In this document: piece after piece, positions 24,271 through 32,345 of the stretch
Position numbering within the stretch: position 1 is the first letter of the stretch
Layout: each line of letters begins with the position of its first letter
Assembly (NCBI GenBank): GCA_964432485.1
Contig: CAYSNP010000013.1
Span: 1-48,070 of the forward strand
Source of the DNA: CAYSNP01 sp964432485
GTDB lineage: Bacteria > Bacillota > Clostridia > Christensenellales > DTU072
Length of the DNA: 48,070 nucleotides
Direction: 5' to 3'
Translations under genes and position numbers: made by a program
The notes under the pieces: generated by a model
Told to the model about the DNA's origin: nothing
Seen by the model: the letters and a program-made list of their open reading frames with translations, nothing else
The model's database searches: none

Positions 24271-25304
24271 TTCTTCTTTTTCTCTTTAGATTTCTTTTTG
24301 CTTTTCTTATTTAGCGCAACATAAATTGGCTGTATTATTTTTTCCGAATTGTAATCTGTGTATACGCTCCAAGCCAGCGCAAAGAATCCTGAGCCAAAAA
24401 TAATAAAAGCGGCAAAAATTATCATAGTGAATAATTGACCGCCGGAAAAAAGCAAATATATCGGGCCTGCTAAAAGCACCACCATAAATAAAGTGGGCAT
24501 GGGCACAGAAAGACCTAAGAGAAAAGCATTCTTTAAGTTTTGCAAAAAGCTAAGCTCCCTATACATAGTCAACATAGGAAACAGCTGCACCAAAGTCATT
24601 GCAACTAAAATGCTTGAAAGTATAGATAATATCATCCCTATCCAATCCCAAGCAGTGGCAGAGCCCGCTAAGCTATGCTCGGCAAAGTTAATAATAAGCT
24701 GGCTAAACCCCGCAACAAGCACTGCAAGCACCCCCGTAATCAAAAGGGTATACTTGCCATACTTTTTTACTCCGGCAAAGAACTCCTTTGCTATAAGAGG
24801 GATATCGTTGCCATAGGTATCTTTTTTGGATAGCATTGGCTCGTTCCATACCATTTTAGTAGCTAAGTGAAAGACTCCCGCAACGCCTGCAAATGTTAAG
24901 GGAATACACGCCGCAACAGCCAGAAACATTATTCTATATCCAAAAAATAAATTGGCTTGACCGGCAACTAAATTGCTGGCTTGAGATATTCCTATGCCGA
25001 TACTTTCCATAAAAAAGGGTTTTTCGCTTACTCCTTTGATTATATAGCTAAAGTTTTCCATACCTATAGTCATTATCAAGTAAGAATAAATAAGAATAAT
25101 AGGTAATGCAAATAGAGCAAAAAACAAATTTGCAGTTAGTAAGAAACTATTATTCTTTTTGAAAATTGCGAAAAAATACTTAAATCGCCCTACAGTATAA
25201 TCAGTTGAGGCTTGCTCTGATTTTGAGGCGGGTGCAAAAGTCATATACTTTAGTAAAGTCTTAACCTCTAAATCTCTAGCGCTCTTGAACTCCTTGTCTG
25301 CCAT
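24267..25304 (-). CDS. Six-helix membrane protein of unknown function
   Basis: The protein has 345 residues. About six membrane helices lie in residues 55-315, after a soluble N-terminal segment of some 50 residues and before a very basic tail (K-K-S-K-K-K-S-K-E-K-K-K-K). The layout recalls YesL/DUF624-type proteins, but I see no decisive motif. GGAG lies 5 nt before ATG. It is the first gene of the operon membrane protein - methyltransferase - TPR. The lysine tail is probably cytoplasmic and could touch nucleic acid or membrane phosphate groups; that is speculation. Confidence 0.7.
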   Translation of the reverse strand: MADKEFKSARDLEVKTLLKYMTFAPASKSEQASTDYTVGRFKYFFAIFKKNNSFLLTANLFFALFALPIILIYSYLIMTIGMENFSYIIKGVSEKPFFMESIGIGISQASNLVAGQANLFFGYRIMFLAVAACIPLTFAGVAGVFHLATKMVWNEPMLSKKDTYGNDIPLIAKEFFAGVKKYGKYTLLITGVLAVLVAGFSQLIINFAEHSLAGSATAWDWIGMILSILSSILVAMTLVQLFPMLTMYRELSFLQNLKNAFLLGLSVPMPTLFMVVLLAGPIYLLFSGGQLFTMIIFAAFIIFGSGFFALAWSVYTDYNSEKIIQPIYVALNKKSKKKSKEKKKK

Positions 25305-25372
25305 AATTACTCCAAAATATTTTTCTTTTATTAATCTTACTTAATGATACAACAATTTTAACAATAAATCAA

Positions 25373-25400
25373 TTGCTTTACCGCTATAAGGAAAGTAATA
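25373..25400 (+). promoter_or_regulatory. Promoter of the YkvI-like gene
   Basis: TTGCTT (25373-25378), a 16-nt spacer and TATAAT (25395-25400). The leader of about 49 nt lacks a recognisable SD before ATG 25456, so initiation is probably weak. Confidence 0.45.
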
Positions 25401-25455
25401 AGATTATAATTTCAGTCTAATAAAGTGCGGGTGCGCATACGCTATTTATGGCTAA

Positions 25456-26430
25456 ATGAGTGCTAAATTAAAACAAAATCTAAAAATTAGCTGTACATTT
25501 ACAGCGGCATTGGTTGGCGCAGGTTTTGCGTCGGGGCAAGAAATTGCTCTTTTTTTTGGAAGAAGAAGCGTTTTAACCGTTATTTTAGCTGCAGTATTTA
25601 TAGCTTTGTTTTGTTATATCTTTTTAGAGCTTGGGAGACTTACAAAAGGCAATATCTTTGAAAATGCAGGCGCTACGTTTGCGCTTTGTTTCCACAATAT
25701 TGTCAAGCTGGTCAATATTGTAATCCTAGCAGTTATGGCGGCAGGCAGTGAGTATATTATTTTTCGTGCTTCCGGAATGGTAGGCGGCGGTGTTGTAACG
25801 CTAATGCTGGCTTGTACTTGTGTGATTCGCGGTATGGAAAATGTAAAGCTAATAAATACTTTAATAGTGCCGGTAATGATAATTCTGGTGCTGATAATTT
25901 TATTTAGCGCAGGAGGAGAGCTAACTTTAGCAGGCGGTGTCAGCCTGGTAAATGCAATTGCCTATGCCGGTATGAATTTGGTCTCGGGAGGGTACTTGGT
26001 AAGTATAATGGCAAAAGATACCGTAAAAGGACAAAGTCTACAAATTGCCGCTTTTGCCTTCTTGCAAATATTGCTGCTTTTGCTTGCTGTATATGCCGCA
26101 ATCAATTTGTGCGACAATACTGTTATGCCGCTGCTTGCGCAAGCATATAAATACGGGCTGGGTACTGCAGGTATAGTTGTAATATTTTTAGCTCTGTTTA
26201 CAAGCATGGTTTCTGCGCTGGTATCTTGCTCTTTTACAAATCCAACAAATGCATACTATTATGCTGTTTTGGGTTTCCTAATATCGCTTTTTGGTTTCCA
26301 AAACCTGGTAGATTATACATATTTACCCATAGGGGGCATAGGGTTTGCTATCACCCTGTGCTGTTTGTTTTATCTGCTTCGCTTATCCTTACGCAATCGC
26401 TGCCCACTATGCAAATTACCTCACTTTTGA
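25456..26430 (+). CDS. YkvI-family (COG3949) transporter-like membrane protein
   Basis: The protein has 324 residues with about ten membrane helices. The opening A-A-L-V-G-A-G-F-A-S-G-Q-E-I is the hallmark of the YkvI family, whose fold resembles the LeuT/APC transporters; the substrate is unknown. An in-frame TAA directly precedes ATG 25456, so no longer start exists. SD support is weak. The last 26 codons overlap the 3' end of dnaE on the other strand by 80 bp; the tail N-R-C-P-L-C-K-L-P lies wholly in the overlap. Confidence 0.82.
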   Translation: MSAKLKQNLKISCTFTAALVGAGFASGQEIALFFGRRSVLTVILAAVFIALFCYIFLELGRLTKGNIFENAGATFALCFHNIVKLVNIVILAVMAAGSEYIIFRASGMVGGGVVTLMLACTCVIRGMENVKLINTLIVPVMIILVLIILFSAGGELTLAGGVSLVNAIAYAGMNLVSGGYLVSIMAKDTVKGQSLQIAAFAFLQILLLLLAVYAAINLCDNTVMPLLAQAYKYGLGTAGIVVIFLALFTSMVSALVSCSFTNPTNAYYYAVLGFLISLFGFQNLVDYTYLPIGGIGFAITLCCLFYLLRLSLRNRCPLCKLPHF

Positions 26431-29400
26431 CAAGACCAATATCGCAAATTTTATTGTTGGATACAAGTATCTTGTTATCGCTGTAATACCTAACTTCGTT
26501 TTTGCCGGGATACCTTTGCAGGATACTTTCTATCAGCGGATATTTTTCCTTATCTTTTCCGTCCAGTTTAACATAAAGGATGCGAGTATCTTTTTCTTTG
26601 GCTTCGCTCCTTTCCTCTATATGCCACTTAACTATCTTATTTACAAATATGCTGGCTCCCCTTTCCACATCTATTTTAAGTTTGCCCTCTATCAATACTA
26701 ATGCGTCATCCACCAAAATATCCCGAGCACCTTCTACAGTAGCTCCAAAAGCCAATATTTCTACGCTGTCATATAAGTCCTCAAGTAAAGCTGATGCCAT
26801 TAACTTGCCTTTTTGCGTGCGCCTTATCTTAACTTGGGATATAATGCCCCCAAAGCGTAAAGTTTTTTCAATTTCAAAGGGAATAATCTCTTGTACCTGC
26901 TCCTCAGTATCCTCTTCCTCGCTGTCTTTATTGTTAAACTGCCGTAGCATAAGGGTATTAAAATTAAAGTTCTCAAAGGATTTTTCCAGTCCCGCAAGCG
27001 GGTGACCGCTCAAATACATTCCCAATGCTTCTTTTTCTTTATGCAACTTTTCTCTTTGCGAAAACTCTTTAATATGTATATACGGGTAATCATCAGTATC
27101 TTCCTTTTCCAAAAAGTCAAAGAAACTCATTTGGTCGCTGTCCCGCATTTTAAGTTCCCCTTCTTCCTTGTCAATAATATCCTCAAAATTGGCTATAAGA
27201 GTTGCTCTGGTTTTGCCAAACATATCAAATGCGCCGCTTAATATTAGCGCTTGAATCATGCGCTTGTTTAATCCCAGCCCTACTGTGCGCCTAATAAAAT
27301 CTACAAAGTTCAAGTATTTGCCGCCCGCAGTCCGCTCCTCAATAACTTTTTCCATACTGCTAATACCCACCCCTTTAAGGCAAGCAAGACCGTAGCGGAT
27401 TTTGCCCTCTTCAGGATAAAACTCCACTTGACTTTTATTGATATCAGGAGGGAGCAGCTCTATACCCATAGGCTTGAGCATATTCATATGCTTTTTGCTG
27501 TCCTCAGGATTGCTAATCCTGTTATTGATAACAGAAGTCATATATTCTACCGGATAATAGCGCCTTAAATACGCAGTTTGGTATCCCAAATATGCGTATG
27601 CGGTAGCATGCGACTTATTAAAAGCATAGCTGCCAAACTTCTTCATTTGCTCAAAGACCTTGCCTGCAATAGCTTTTTCTACCCCTTTAGCTGCGGCTCT
27701 GTCCATAAACTTTGGCTTTTCTCTTTCCATTGCGGCTATTTTTTTCTTGCTTATCATATAGCGCAGTTCATCTGCTTCCTGCATACTGTAGTCTGCCATT
27801 GCTCTTGCTATTTGCATAGCTTGCTCTTGATATACCATAACTCCGCTGGTAACGCTTAAAATAGGCTCTAGACAAGGGTGAAGATAATCAATTTCACTTG
27901 CCTTTCTATTGGCTAAGTATAGCGGAATATTATCCATAGGACCGGGGCGATAAAGCGAAATGCCGGCAATAACATCCTCTATATCTTTTGGCTTCATATC
28001 GGTCATAAACCTTTTCATGCCGCCGCCTTCAAGCTGAAAGACCGCATCTGTGTCCCCTTGCGCAATTAGCTCATAAGTGCCTTTGTCCTCATAGCCTATC
28101 TTATTAAAATCTATTACTATCCCGTGCCGCTCCTTAATATAATCTATGGCCTTTTGAATATCTGTTAGCGTTCTAAGCCCTAAGAAATCCATTTTTAGCA
28201 AGCCAAGCAACTCTACTTCTAACATATCGTATTGGGTGGTGACCTCATCATTGTTAAGCGCTAAAGGGATAGTTTCAAAAGCGGGGTCCTTAAATATAAC
28301 TACCCCTGCCGCATGTATCCCCGGTTGGCGCATTAGCCCTTCCAGCTCTGCGGCGGTAGTAAATATTTTTTTATATAGCTCATCGGATTTGCATAAATTG
28401 ATAAGCTCATTATCTCGAATTGCAGCAGGGGAGGCAGGGTCGATAATGGCTTTTAGCTTATCCGAACTAGTGCCTATCAAAGCGGTTAGCTTATTGCTTT
28501 CTTCAAAGGGAACATCATAGACCCTTGCCACATCTTTTACCGCCTGCTTTTTAGCAAGGGTGCCAAAGGTAATAATTTGAGTGATTCTATCCTCACCGTA
28601 TACCTCTTTGACATAATCTATAACTTCGGCTCTGCGAACAGCGCAAAAATCTATATCAAAGTCAGGCATAGAAATCCTAGATTCATTAAGAAAACGCTCA
28701 AAAATCAAGTCATGCGCTATTGGGTCTACATCGGTAATCTTTAATGCGTAAGCCACCAGCGAGCCTACGCCTGAGCCTCGTCCAGGGCCTACAGATATAC
28801 CGTTATTTTTTGCAAAATAAATAAAATCCCATACTATAAGGTAATAATCTGTAAAATTCATACCTATTATGACATCCAACTCTTGATTTAACCTTTGCAA
28901 GTATTTTGGGCTTGCTTTTGCCCCAAAACGCTCTGTCAAGCCTTCTAAAGCCAGTTTACGCAGGTAGTCTTCGGAGCAAATGCCTTTAGGTACTTTATTA
29001 TAATGAGGGATTTTATAATCGTGAAAGGTAAACTCCAGCTCGCACTTATCAGCAATTTCTATTGTATTTTCAAGAGCTTCTTCTATATAGTAAAATTGCT
29101 GATGCATTTTTTCATAGTCTTTGAAGTAATACTCGTTGCCTTCAAAGCGCATACGCCTTTCGTCCGTTAAGCGCGCACCTGTTTGTATGCATAACAGGAC
29201 ATCATGCGCCTCGCTATGCTCTTTTTTTATATAGTGCACATCATTGGTTGCTACAACCTTTGCGCCAATTTCTCTTGCCAGCTTAATAAGCAAGGGATTT
29301 ACAAGTTGTTGCTCCTCAAGTCCGTGGTCTTGAAGTTCTATGTAAAAGTCCTGCTTGCCAATGATGTTTTGCAGCTCCAGCGCATACTCTTTAGCTGCCT

Positions 29401-30085
29401 CATATCGCCCTTGAAGCAAATAAGTGTTGACTGCGCTTGCAAGGCAAGCTGTGGTGCAAATCAGCCCTTGGCTATGCTCTGCAAGGGCAGTTAAATCTAT
29501 ACGAGGCTTGTAATATCTGCCTTGTAAAAAAGCTATTGTATTGAGTTTGGCAAGGTTGTGGTAGCCCGTCATATTTTTAGCTATTAAAATCAAATGGTAA
29601 CAAGGATTCTCCTCGCTACCCTGCTTGCCATGCTTGATATGAAGGTCATCAGCACAATAAAACTCACAGCCGATAAGCGGTTTCACCTTGGGCACTTTGC
29701 ACGCTTTGCCATTATTGCAATCTTTTGCTCTGGGGCAAATATCTAAATATTTACACGGTTCTTCAAAAAAAGAAGCTGTATACTCTTCTTCAGAAACGCT
29801 TTCCGGACAAATATCATCTGCATTTTTCCCATATATCGGATACTTCATGCACTCTTGATAAAACTTTATAGCGCCATACATATTGCCATGGTCTGTTATG
29901 GCTACCGCTCTGCTCCCCCTATCCTTTGCCAATTTGACAATATCTTCTATCTTAGCCGCACCGTCCAACATGCTGTACTGGGTATGAACATGAAGATGCA
30001 CAAACTCTGTGTCTGCCCTGTTTTCATCCACAGCGCAAAGGCGAGAAAGAGCTCCTGTGCTAAGGTGCGTTTTAGCTTTATCCAT
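26351..30085 (-). CDS. dnaE: DNA polymerase III alpha subunit DnaE, with a Cys-rich insertion in the PHP domain
   Basis: The protein has 1244 residues. The PHP domain starts V-H-L-H-V-H-T at 29-35 and continues I-T-D-H-G. The polymerase core has G-P-G-R-G-S-G-V-G-S-L and the catalytic aspartates in P-D-F-D-I-D-F (Asp475 and Asp477). The C-terminal third has the helix-hairpin-helix, the OB fold (about 1080-1150) and the usual final V-G-S-D-C-V-R-I. Compared with typical DnaE, about 50 residues are inserted after Y-G-A-I-K-F-Y (residues about 81-133), containing Cys111, 117, 123 and 129 spaced exactly C-x5-C-x5-C-x5-C. A 28-residue N-terminal extension is also present. It follows the HPr gene after 23 nt, an arrangement known in clostridia. 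Confidence 0.96.
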   Translation of the reverse strand: MDKAKTHLSTGALSRLCAVDENRADTEFVHLHVHTQYSMLDGAAKIEDIVKLAKDRGSRAVAITDHGNMYGAIKFYQECMKYPIYGKNADDICPESVSEEEYTASFFEEPCKYLDICPRAKDCNNGKACKVPKVKPLIGCEFYCADDLHIKHGKQGSEENPCYHLILIAKNMTGYHNLAKLNTIAFLQGRYYKPRIDLTALAEHSQGLICTTACLASAVNTYLLQGRYEAAKEYALELQNIIGKQDFYIELQDHGLEEQQLVNPLLIKLAREIGAKVVATNDVHYIKKEHSEAHDVLLCIQTGARLTDERRMRFEGNEYYFKDYEKMHQQFYYIEEALENTIEIADKCELEFTFHDYKIPHYNKVPKGICSEDYLRKLALEGLTERFGAKASPKYLQRLNQELDVIIGMNFTDYYLIVWDFIYFAKNNGISVGPGRGSGVGSLVAYALKITDVDPIAHDLIFERFLNESRISMPDFDIDFCAVRRAEVIDYVKEVYGEDRITQIITFGTLAKKQAVKDVARVYDVPFEESNKLTALIGTSSDKLKAIIDPASPAAIRDNELINLCKSDELYKKIFTTAAELEGLMRQPGIHAAGVVIFKDPAFETIPLALNNDEVTTQYDMLEVELLGLLKMDFLGLRTLTDIQKAIDYIKERHGIVIDFNKIGYEDKGTYELIAQGDTDAVFQLEGGGMKRFMTDMKPKDIEDVIAGISLYRPGPMDNIPLYLANRKASEIDYLHPCLEPILSVTSGVMVYQEQAMQIARAMADYSMQEADELRYMISKKKIAAMEREKPKFMDRAAAKGVEKAIAGKVFEQMKKFGSYAFNKSHATAYAYLGYQTAYLRRYYPVEYMTSVINNRISNPEDSKKHMNMLKPMGIELLPPDINKSQVEFYPEEGKIRYGLACLKGVGISSMEKVIEERTAGGKYLNFVDFIRRTVGLGLNKRMIQALILSGAFDMFGKTRATLIANFEDIIDKEEGELKMRDSDQMSFFDFLEKEDTDDYPYIHIKEFSQREKLHKEKEALGMYLSGHPLAGLEKSFENFNFNTLMLRQFNNKDSEEEDTEEQVQEIIPFEIEKTLRFGGIISQVKIRRTQKGKLMASALLEDLYDSVEILAFGATVEGARDILVDDALVLIEGKLKIDVERGASIFVNKIVKWHIEERSEAKEKDTRILYVKLDGKDKEKYPLIESILQRYPGKNEVRYYSDNKILVSNNKICDIGLVKSEVICIVGSDCVRISEADKTNSTG

Positions 30086-30108
30086 TTACTTACTCTCTTT
30101 TACTCTTG

Positions 30109-30354
30109 TTAAAATGCTGCTAAAATATCACTTAACAATTCTTTAGCTTCATCTTCATCAGAAAAATTAATGTATATCGTATCATTGTACTTCATATTTA
30201 AGCTAAGCAGCCCCATTATGCTTTTGCCATTCACTCTTTTATTGTCTTTGATAATAAATACATCCCCTTTAATCCTGCCTGCAAGTTGAGCAAGTTGAGC
30301 GCATTCGTTAGTTTGTAGACCGTTGGGTCTGGTAACTTTAACCTCTTTTATCAT
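30109..30354 (-). CDS. Crh-like HPr-family protein (no phosphoryl-transfer His)
   Basis: The protein has 81 residues with the HPr fold length. The PTS active-site motif G-L-H-A-R-P is replaced by N-G-L-Q-T-N, placing Gln14 where His15 should be, as in Bacillus Crh. The regulatory serine is kept: G-K-S-I-M-G-L-L, Ser45 (the usual Ser46). It should therefore be phosphorylated by HprK and act with CcpA in carbon control, but not carry phosphate for sugar uptake. Its ATG overlaps the whiA stop as ATGA, and the whiA-crh neighbourhood matches Bacillus yvcL-crh. The SD AAAGGAG lies inside the end of whiA. Confidence 0.88.
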   Translation of the reverse strand: MIKEVKVTRPNGLQTNECAQLAQLAGRIKGDVFIIKDNKRVNGKSIMGLLSLNMKYNDTIYINFSDEDEAKELLSDILAAF

Positions 30355-31337
30355 ATTTGCTCCTTTATACTTTCTGCAATTTTAATTATTTTTCGCAGTC
30401 TATGATTTAGCCCGCTTTTAGACAAGTTTTCTGAGTGAAGAGTCAAAAGCTCGGACAAATTGGCAGAAGGGTTGGCAAGTCGTATAAGTGCAGTATCTTT
30501 CAGGGTTTGAGCAAGCCAATCCAATCCCTTTTTTTTATCAATAAGCTCTATTGCCCTAATTTGCTTTTCGCTTGCGGAAAGGCTTTTATTTATATTAGCT
30601 ATGGTACAATTATATTGTCGGTTTGTCAAGTTCCTAATCGAGCGGGAAATGATAATTTCCTGTAAAGCCAGCACCGATTTATTTGCACCAAGCATAGCTA
30701 AAAAATCGCTGATAGTTTCGCTGCCTTTAATATAAACAGCTGAATAGTGATTGCGCAGAATAATAGATGCTTTTATGTTAAACTTGTTGATTAGCTCCAG
30801 CACCTGCAGGGCAATTGAGCGACTAGCCAATCTAAGTTCTAAATGATAACCTTGTCTTTTAATGCCCTTATTAGTTTGTGAGCTTTGGCTATCTATGGCA
30901 TGAGGAGTGCTTAAAGTGCCGCAAGAGGCTAGCAGCCCTTGCAGATAGGCAATTGCGTTATGCTCCTTTGCCAGTACAAATTGCGGTATTACGCTATCCA
31001 AAAAAGCATCCTCTTGCAAGCCTGACTCCTGCAAGAGCTGTGTCGATACCTGTTCTGAAAGTATTAAGTTATACCCTTCTCTTTTGTTAAGACCTTCTGC
31101 AGCAAAAGTAGTTATCTTGCCTTCTGTATTATATAACTCTTTGGCTAATGCGGCTAGCTTTAGTATAAGTTTTTTGTTTAGGCTTTCTATTACAATTTCA
31201 AACTTGCCTGCCTTTGGTCTGATAGAGCCTGCCCCACGCATAACCCCGGATAAAAAAGCCAAAGTGTGCTCCTTGTCCAAAAAAACAGTTGCCAATATCT
31301 CTTGCTTAACCAGTTCGCCTATGCTTATCTTTTTTAT
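30351..31337 (-). CDS. whiA: WhiA-type DNA-binding protein, probable ATA start
   Basis: About 328 residues from the ATA at 31337. The N-terminal half is the LAGLIDADG-like fold (L-A-F-L-S-G-V-M-R-G-A-G-S-I) and the C-terminal helix-turn-helix is at about 240-320 (N-L-S-E-L-L ... S-G-L-N-H-R-L). WhiA proteins influence cell division and sporulation in Actinobacteria and chromosome segregation and division in Bacillus. Family members begin near M-S-F-S-x-x-V-K-x-E-L; the matching I-S-I-G-E-L-V-K-Q-E-I is encoded here upstream of the first canonical start (TTG 31295, with weak SD). No ATG, GTG or TTG exists between murB and that TTG in any frame. GGGAGG (31352-31347) is 9 nt before ATA 31337. 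The start is thus inferred. Confidence 0.9.
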   Translation of the reverse strand: MKKISIGELVKQEILATVFLDKEHTLAFLSGVMRGAGSIRPKAGKFEIVIESLNKKLILKLAALAKELYNTEGKITTFAAEGLNKREGYNLILSEQVSTQLLQESGLQEDAFLDSVIPQFVLAKEHNAIAYLQGLLASCGTLSTPHAIDSQSSQTNKGIKRQGYHLELRLASRSIALQVLELINKFNIKASIILRNHYSAVYIKGSETISDFLAMLGANKSVLALQEIIISRSIRNLTNRQYNCTIANINKSLSASEKQIRAIELIDKKKGLDWLAQTLKDTALIRLANPSANLSELLTLHSENLSKSGLNHRLRKIIKIAESIKEQI

Positions 31338-32233
31338 AAGTCCAGACCTCCCAGTATCTTAATTTCTCTTTTAAGCTCTATCCCGTAACTTTGCAACACT
31401 CTATTTTGCACCAATCCTGCAAGTTCAAGATAATCGCCGGCAGTGCCTTTGCCCATATTTACAATAAAGCCTGCATGCTCATAGCTTATCATAGCATCCC
31501 CTACCCTTGTACCTTTAAGCCCCAGCAAATCAATTAACCTGCCCGAGCCTTCTCCCGCCGCCCTTTTGAAAGCGCAGCCCAATGAAGGTCTTGAGGGGTG
31601 CGCCTTTTTGCGCTTCTCTTTAGTATATTCCACCTTGTTTATAATAGCTTGCCTGCTCCCCTTCTCCAGCTTTAGTTTGACTTGCAATATCATTTCCTTA
31701 TCTAAGAAGCTCGATTGCCTATACCCAAAAGTAAGTTGGGAGCTGCCATACTCTTTTACGCTGGCAGTAGCCATATCAAAGCATAGCGCTTCTGTTACCC
31801 TTTCGCCAATTGTTGAGTTATACGCCCCCGCATTCATATATACAGCGCCGCCCACGCTTGCAGGTATACCTGCAAGCGATTCCAAGCCGGTCAACTCATG
31901 CAAAATACAAGCTTGTATCAACTCGTTTATGCTAACTCCCGCTCCTAAAGTAAGCTCTTGCCCATTGCACTTAATATAGTTAAGGTTATCGCTTTTGATA
32001 CCTAAGCCATTGTAGCCTGTATCAACCACAAGAGTATTGCTCAGTCTGCCCATAAAACTATAGCTAAGCTGCTCTTGAGCTGCAAAAGCGGATAAATAAC
32101 AAAGGTCTGCAAGATGCACCGGATAGGCAAGATACCTAATTGCTCCTCCTCCCTTATAAGTGCTAAGCGTAGACGAGTCCGCATAATCTATTATTTCAAA
32201 ATGCTCTTTGGTAGATAGCTTCCATTTTATTAT
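31334..32233 (-). CDS. murB: UDP-N-acetylenolpyruvoylglucosamine reductase, probable ATA start
   Basis: Reduces UDP-GlcNAc-enolpyruvate to UDP-MurNAc in peptidoglycan synthesis. From ATA 32233 the protein has 299 residues, a normal MurB length. The FAD-binding start L-S-T-Y-K-G-G-G falls at residues 23-30, close to its place in Bacillus MurB. Further motifs are L-S-N-T-L-V, G-I-P-A-S-V-G-G-A-V-Y-M-N-A-G-A, Y-R-Q-S-S-F, and E-I-K-I-L-G at the end. The usual catalytic Ser of G-S-x-F is Cys (G-C-A-F), as in some MurB. The first canonical start in frame, GTG 32119, would delete 38 residues including Y-K-G-G-G. The upstream in-frame stop (TAA) lies before the SD, so the start must be in 32119-32240. 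Confidence 0.93.
   Translation of the reverse strand: MIKWKLSTKEHFEIIDYADSSTLSTYKGGGAIRYLAYPVHLADLCYLSAFAAQEQLSYSFMGRLSNTLVVDTGYNGLGIKSDNLNYIKCNGQELTLGAGVSINELIQACILHELTGLESLAGIPASVGGAVYMNAGAYNSTIGERVTEALCFDMATASVKEYGSSQLTFGYRQSSFLDKEMILQVKLKLEKGSRQAIINKVEYTKEKRKKAHPSRPSLGCAFKRAAGEGSGRLIDLLGLKGTRVGDAMISYEHAGFIVNMGKGTAGDYLELAGLVQNRVLQSYGIELKREIKILGGLDL
31335..31352 (-). promoter_or_regulatory. Shine-Dalgarno and ATA initiation site of whiA
   Basis: GGGAGG at 31352-31347 on the minus strand, 9 nt before ATA (31337-31335), which is followed by AAA AAG ATA AGC. It lies inside the last codons of murB, whose TAA stop (31336-31334) overlaps the ATA in another frame, so termination and re-initiation may be coupled. 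Confidence 0.5.
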
Positions 32234-32245
32234 ATCATACCTCCT
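32231..32245 (-). promoter_or_regulatory. Shine-Dalgarno and ATA initiation site of murB
   Basis: AGGAGG at 32245-32240 (minus strand), 6 nt before ATA (32233-32231), followed by a second ATA and AAA. An ATG at 32238 is out of frame and stops after two codons. The same stretch also contains TTGAAA-18-TATAAT (32258-32253 and 32234-32229), which would start transcription downstream of this SD; both readings cannot serve the same mRNA. Confidence 0.5.
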
Positions 32246-32278
32246 TTAGGCTTTTCAATATCAATAACCGTCAATGAC

Positions 32279-32309
32279 AAAAAAGCTAATCTTAGCAGTA
32301 AAGATTAGC
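32279..32309 (-). terminator. Rho-independent terminator after hprK
   Basis: On the minus strand GCTAATCTT (32309-32301), a 7-nt loop, AAGATTAGC (32293-32285), then six T (32284-32279). A perfect 9-bp stem 36 bases after the hprK stop separates hprK from the murB-whiA-crh-dnaE operon. Confidence 0.85.
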
Positions 32310-32345
32310 AAGTAAGGGACATTTTATCCTTATTTTATTATATGC

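Noticed and set aside
31328..31340. A AAA AAG slippery heptamer at the murB-whiA junction as a frameshift fusion signal
   Set aside because: In the murB frame the TAA stop is reached before the heptamer can be decoded in the right phase, so a -1 shift would not join murB to whiA.
32222..32258. TTGAAA-18-TATAAT as the murB promoter with a leaderless start
   Set aside because: Transcription would begin near 32222, where no usable start codon in the murB frame follows before the conserved FAD-binding region. Kept only as a caveat to the ATA start.
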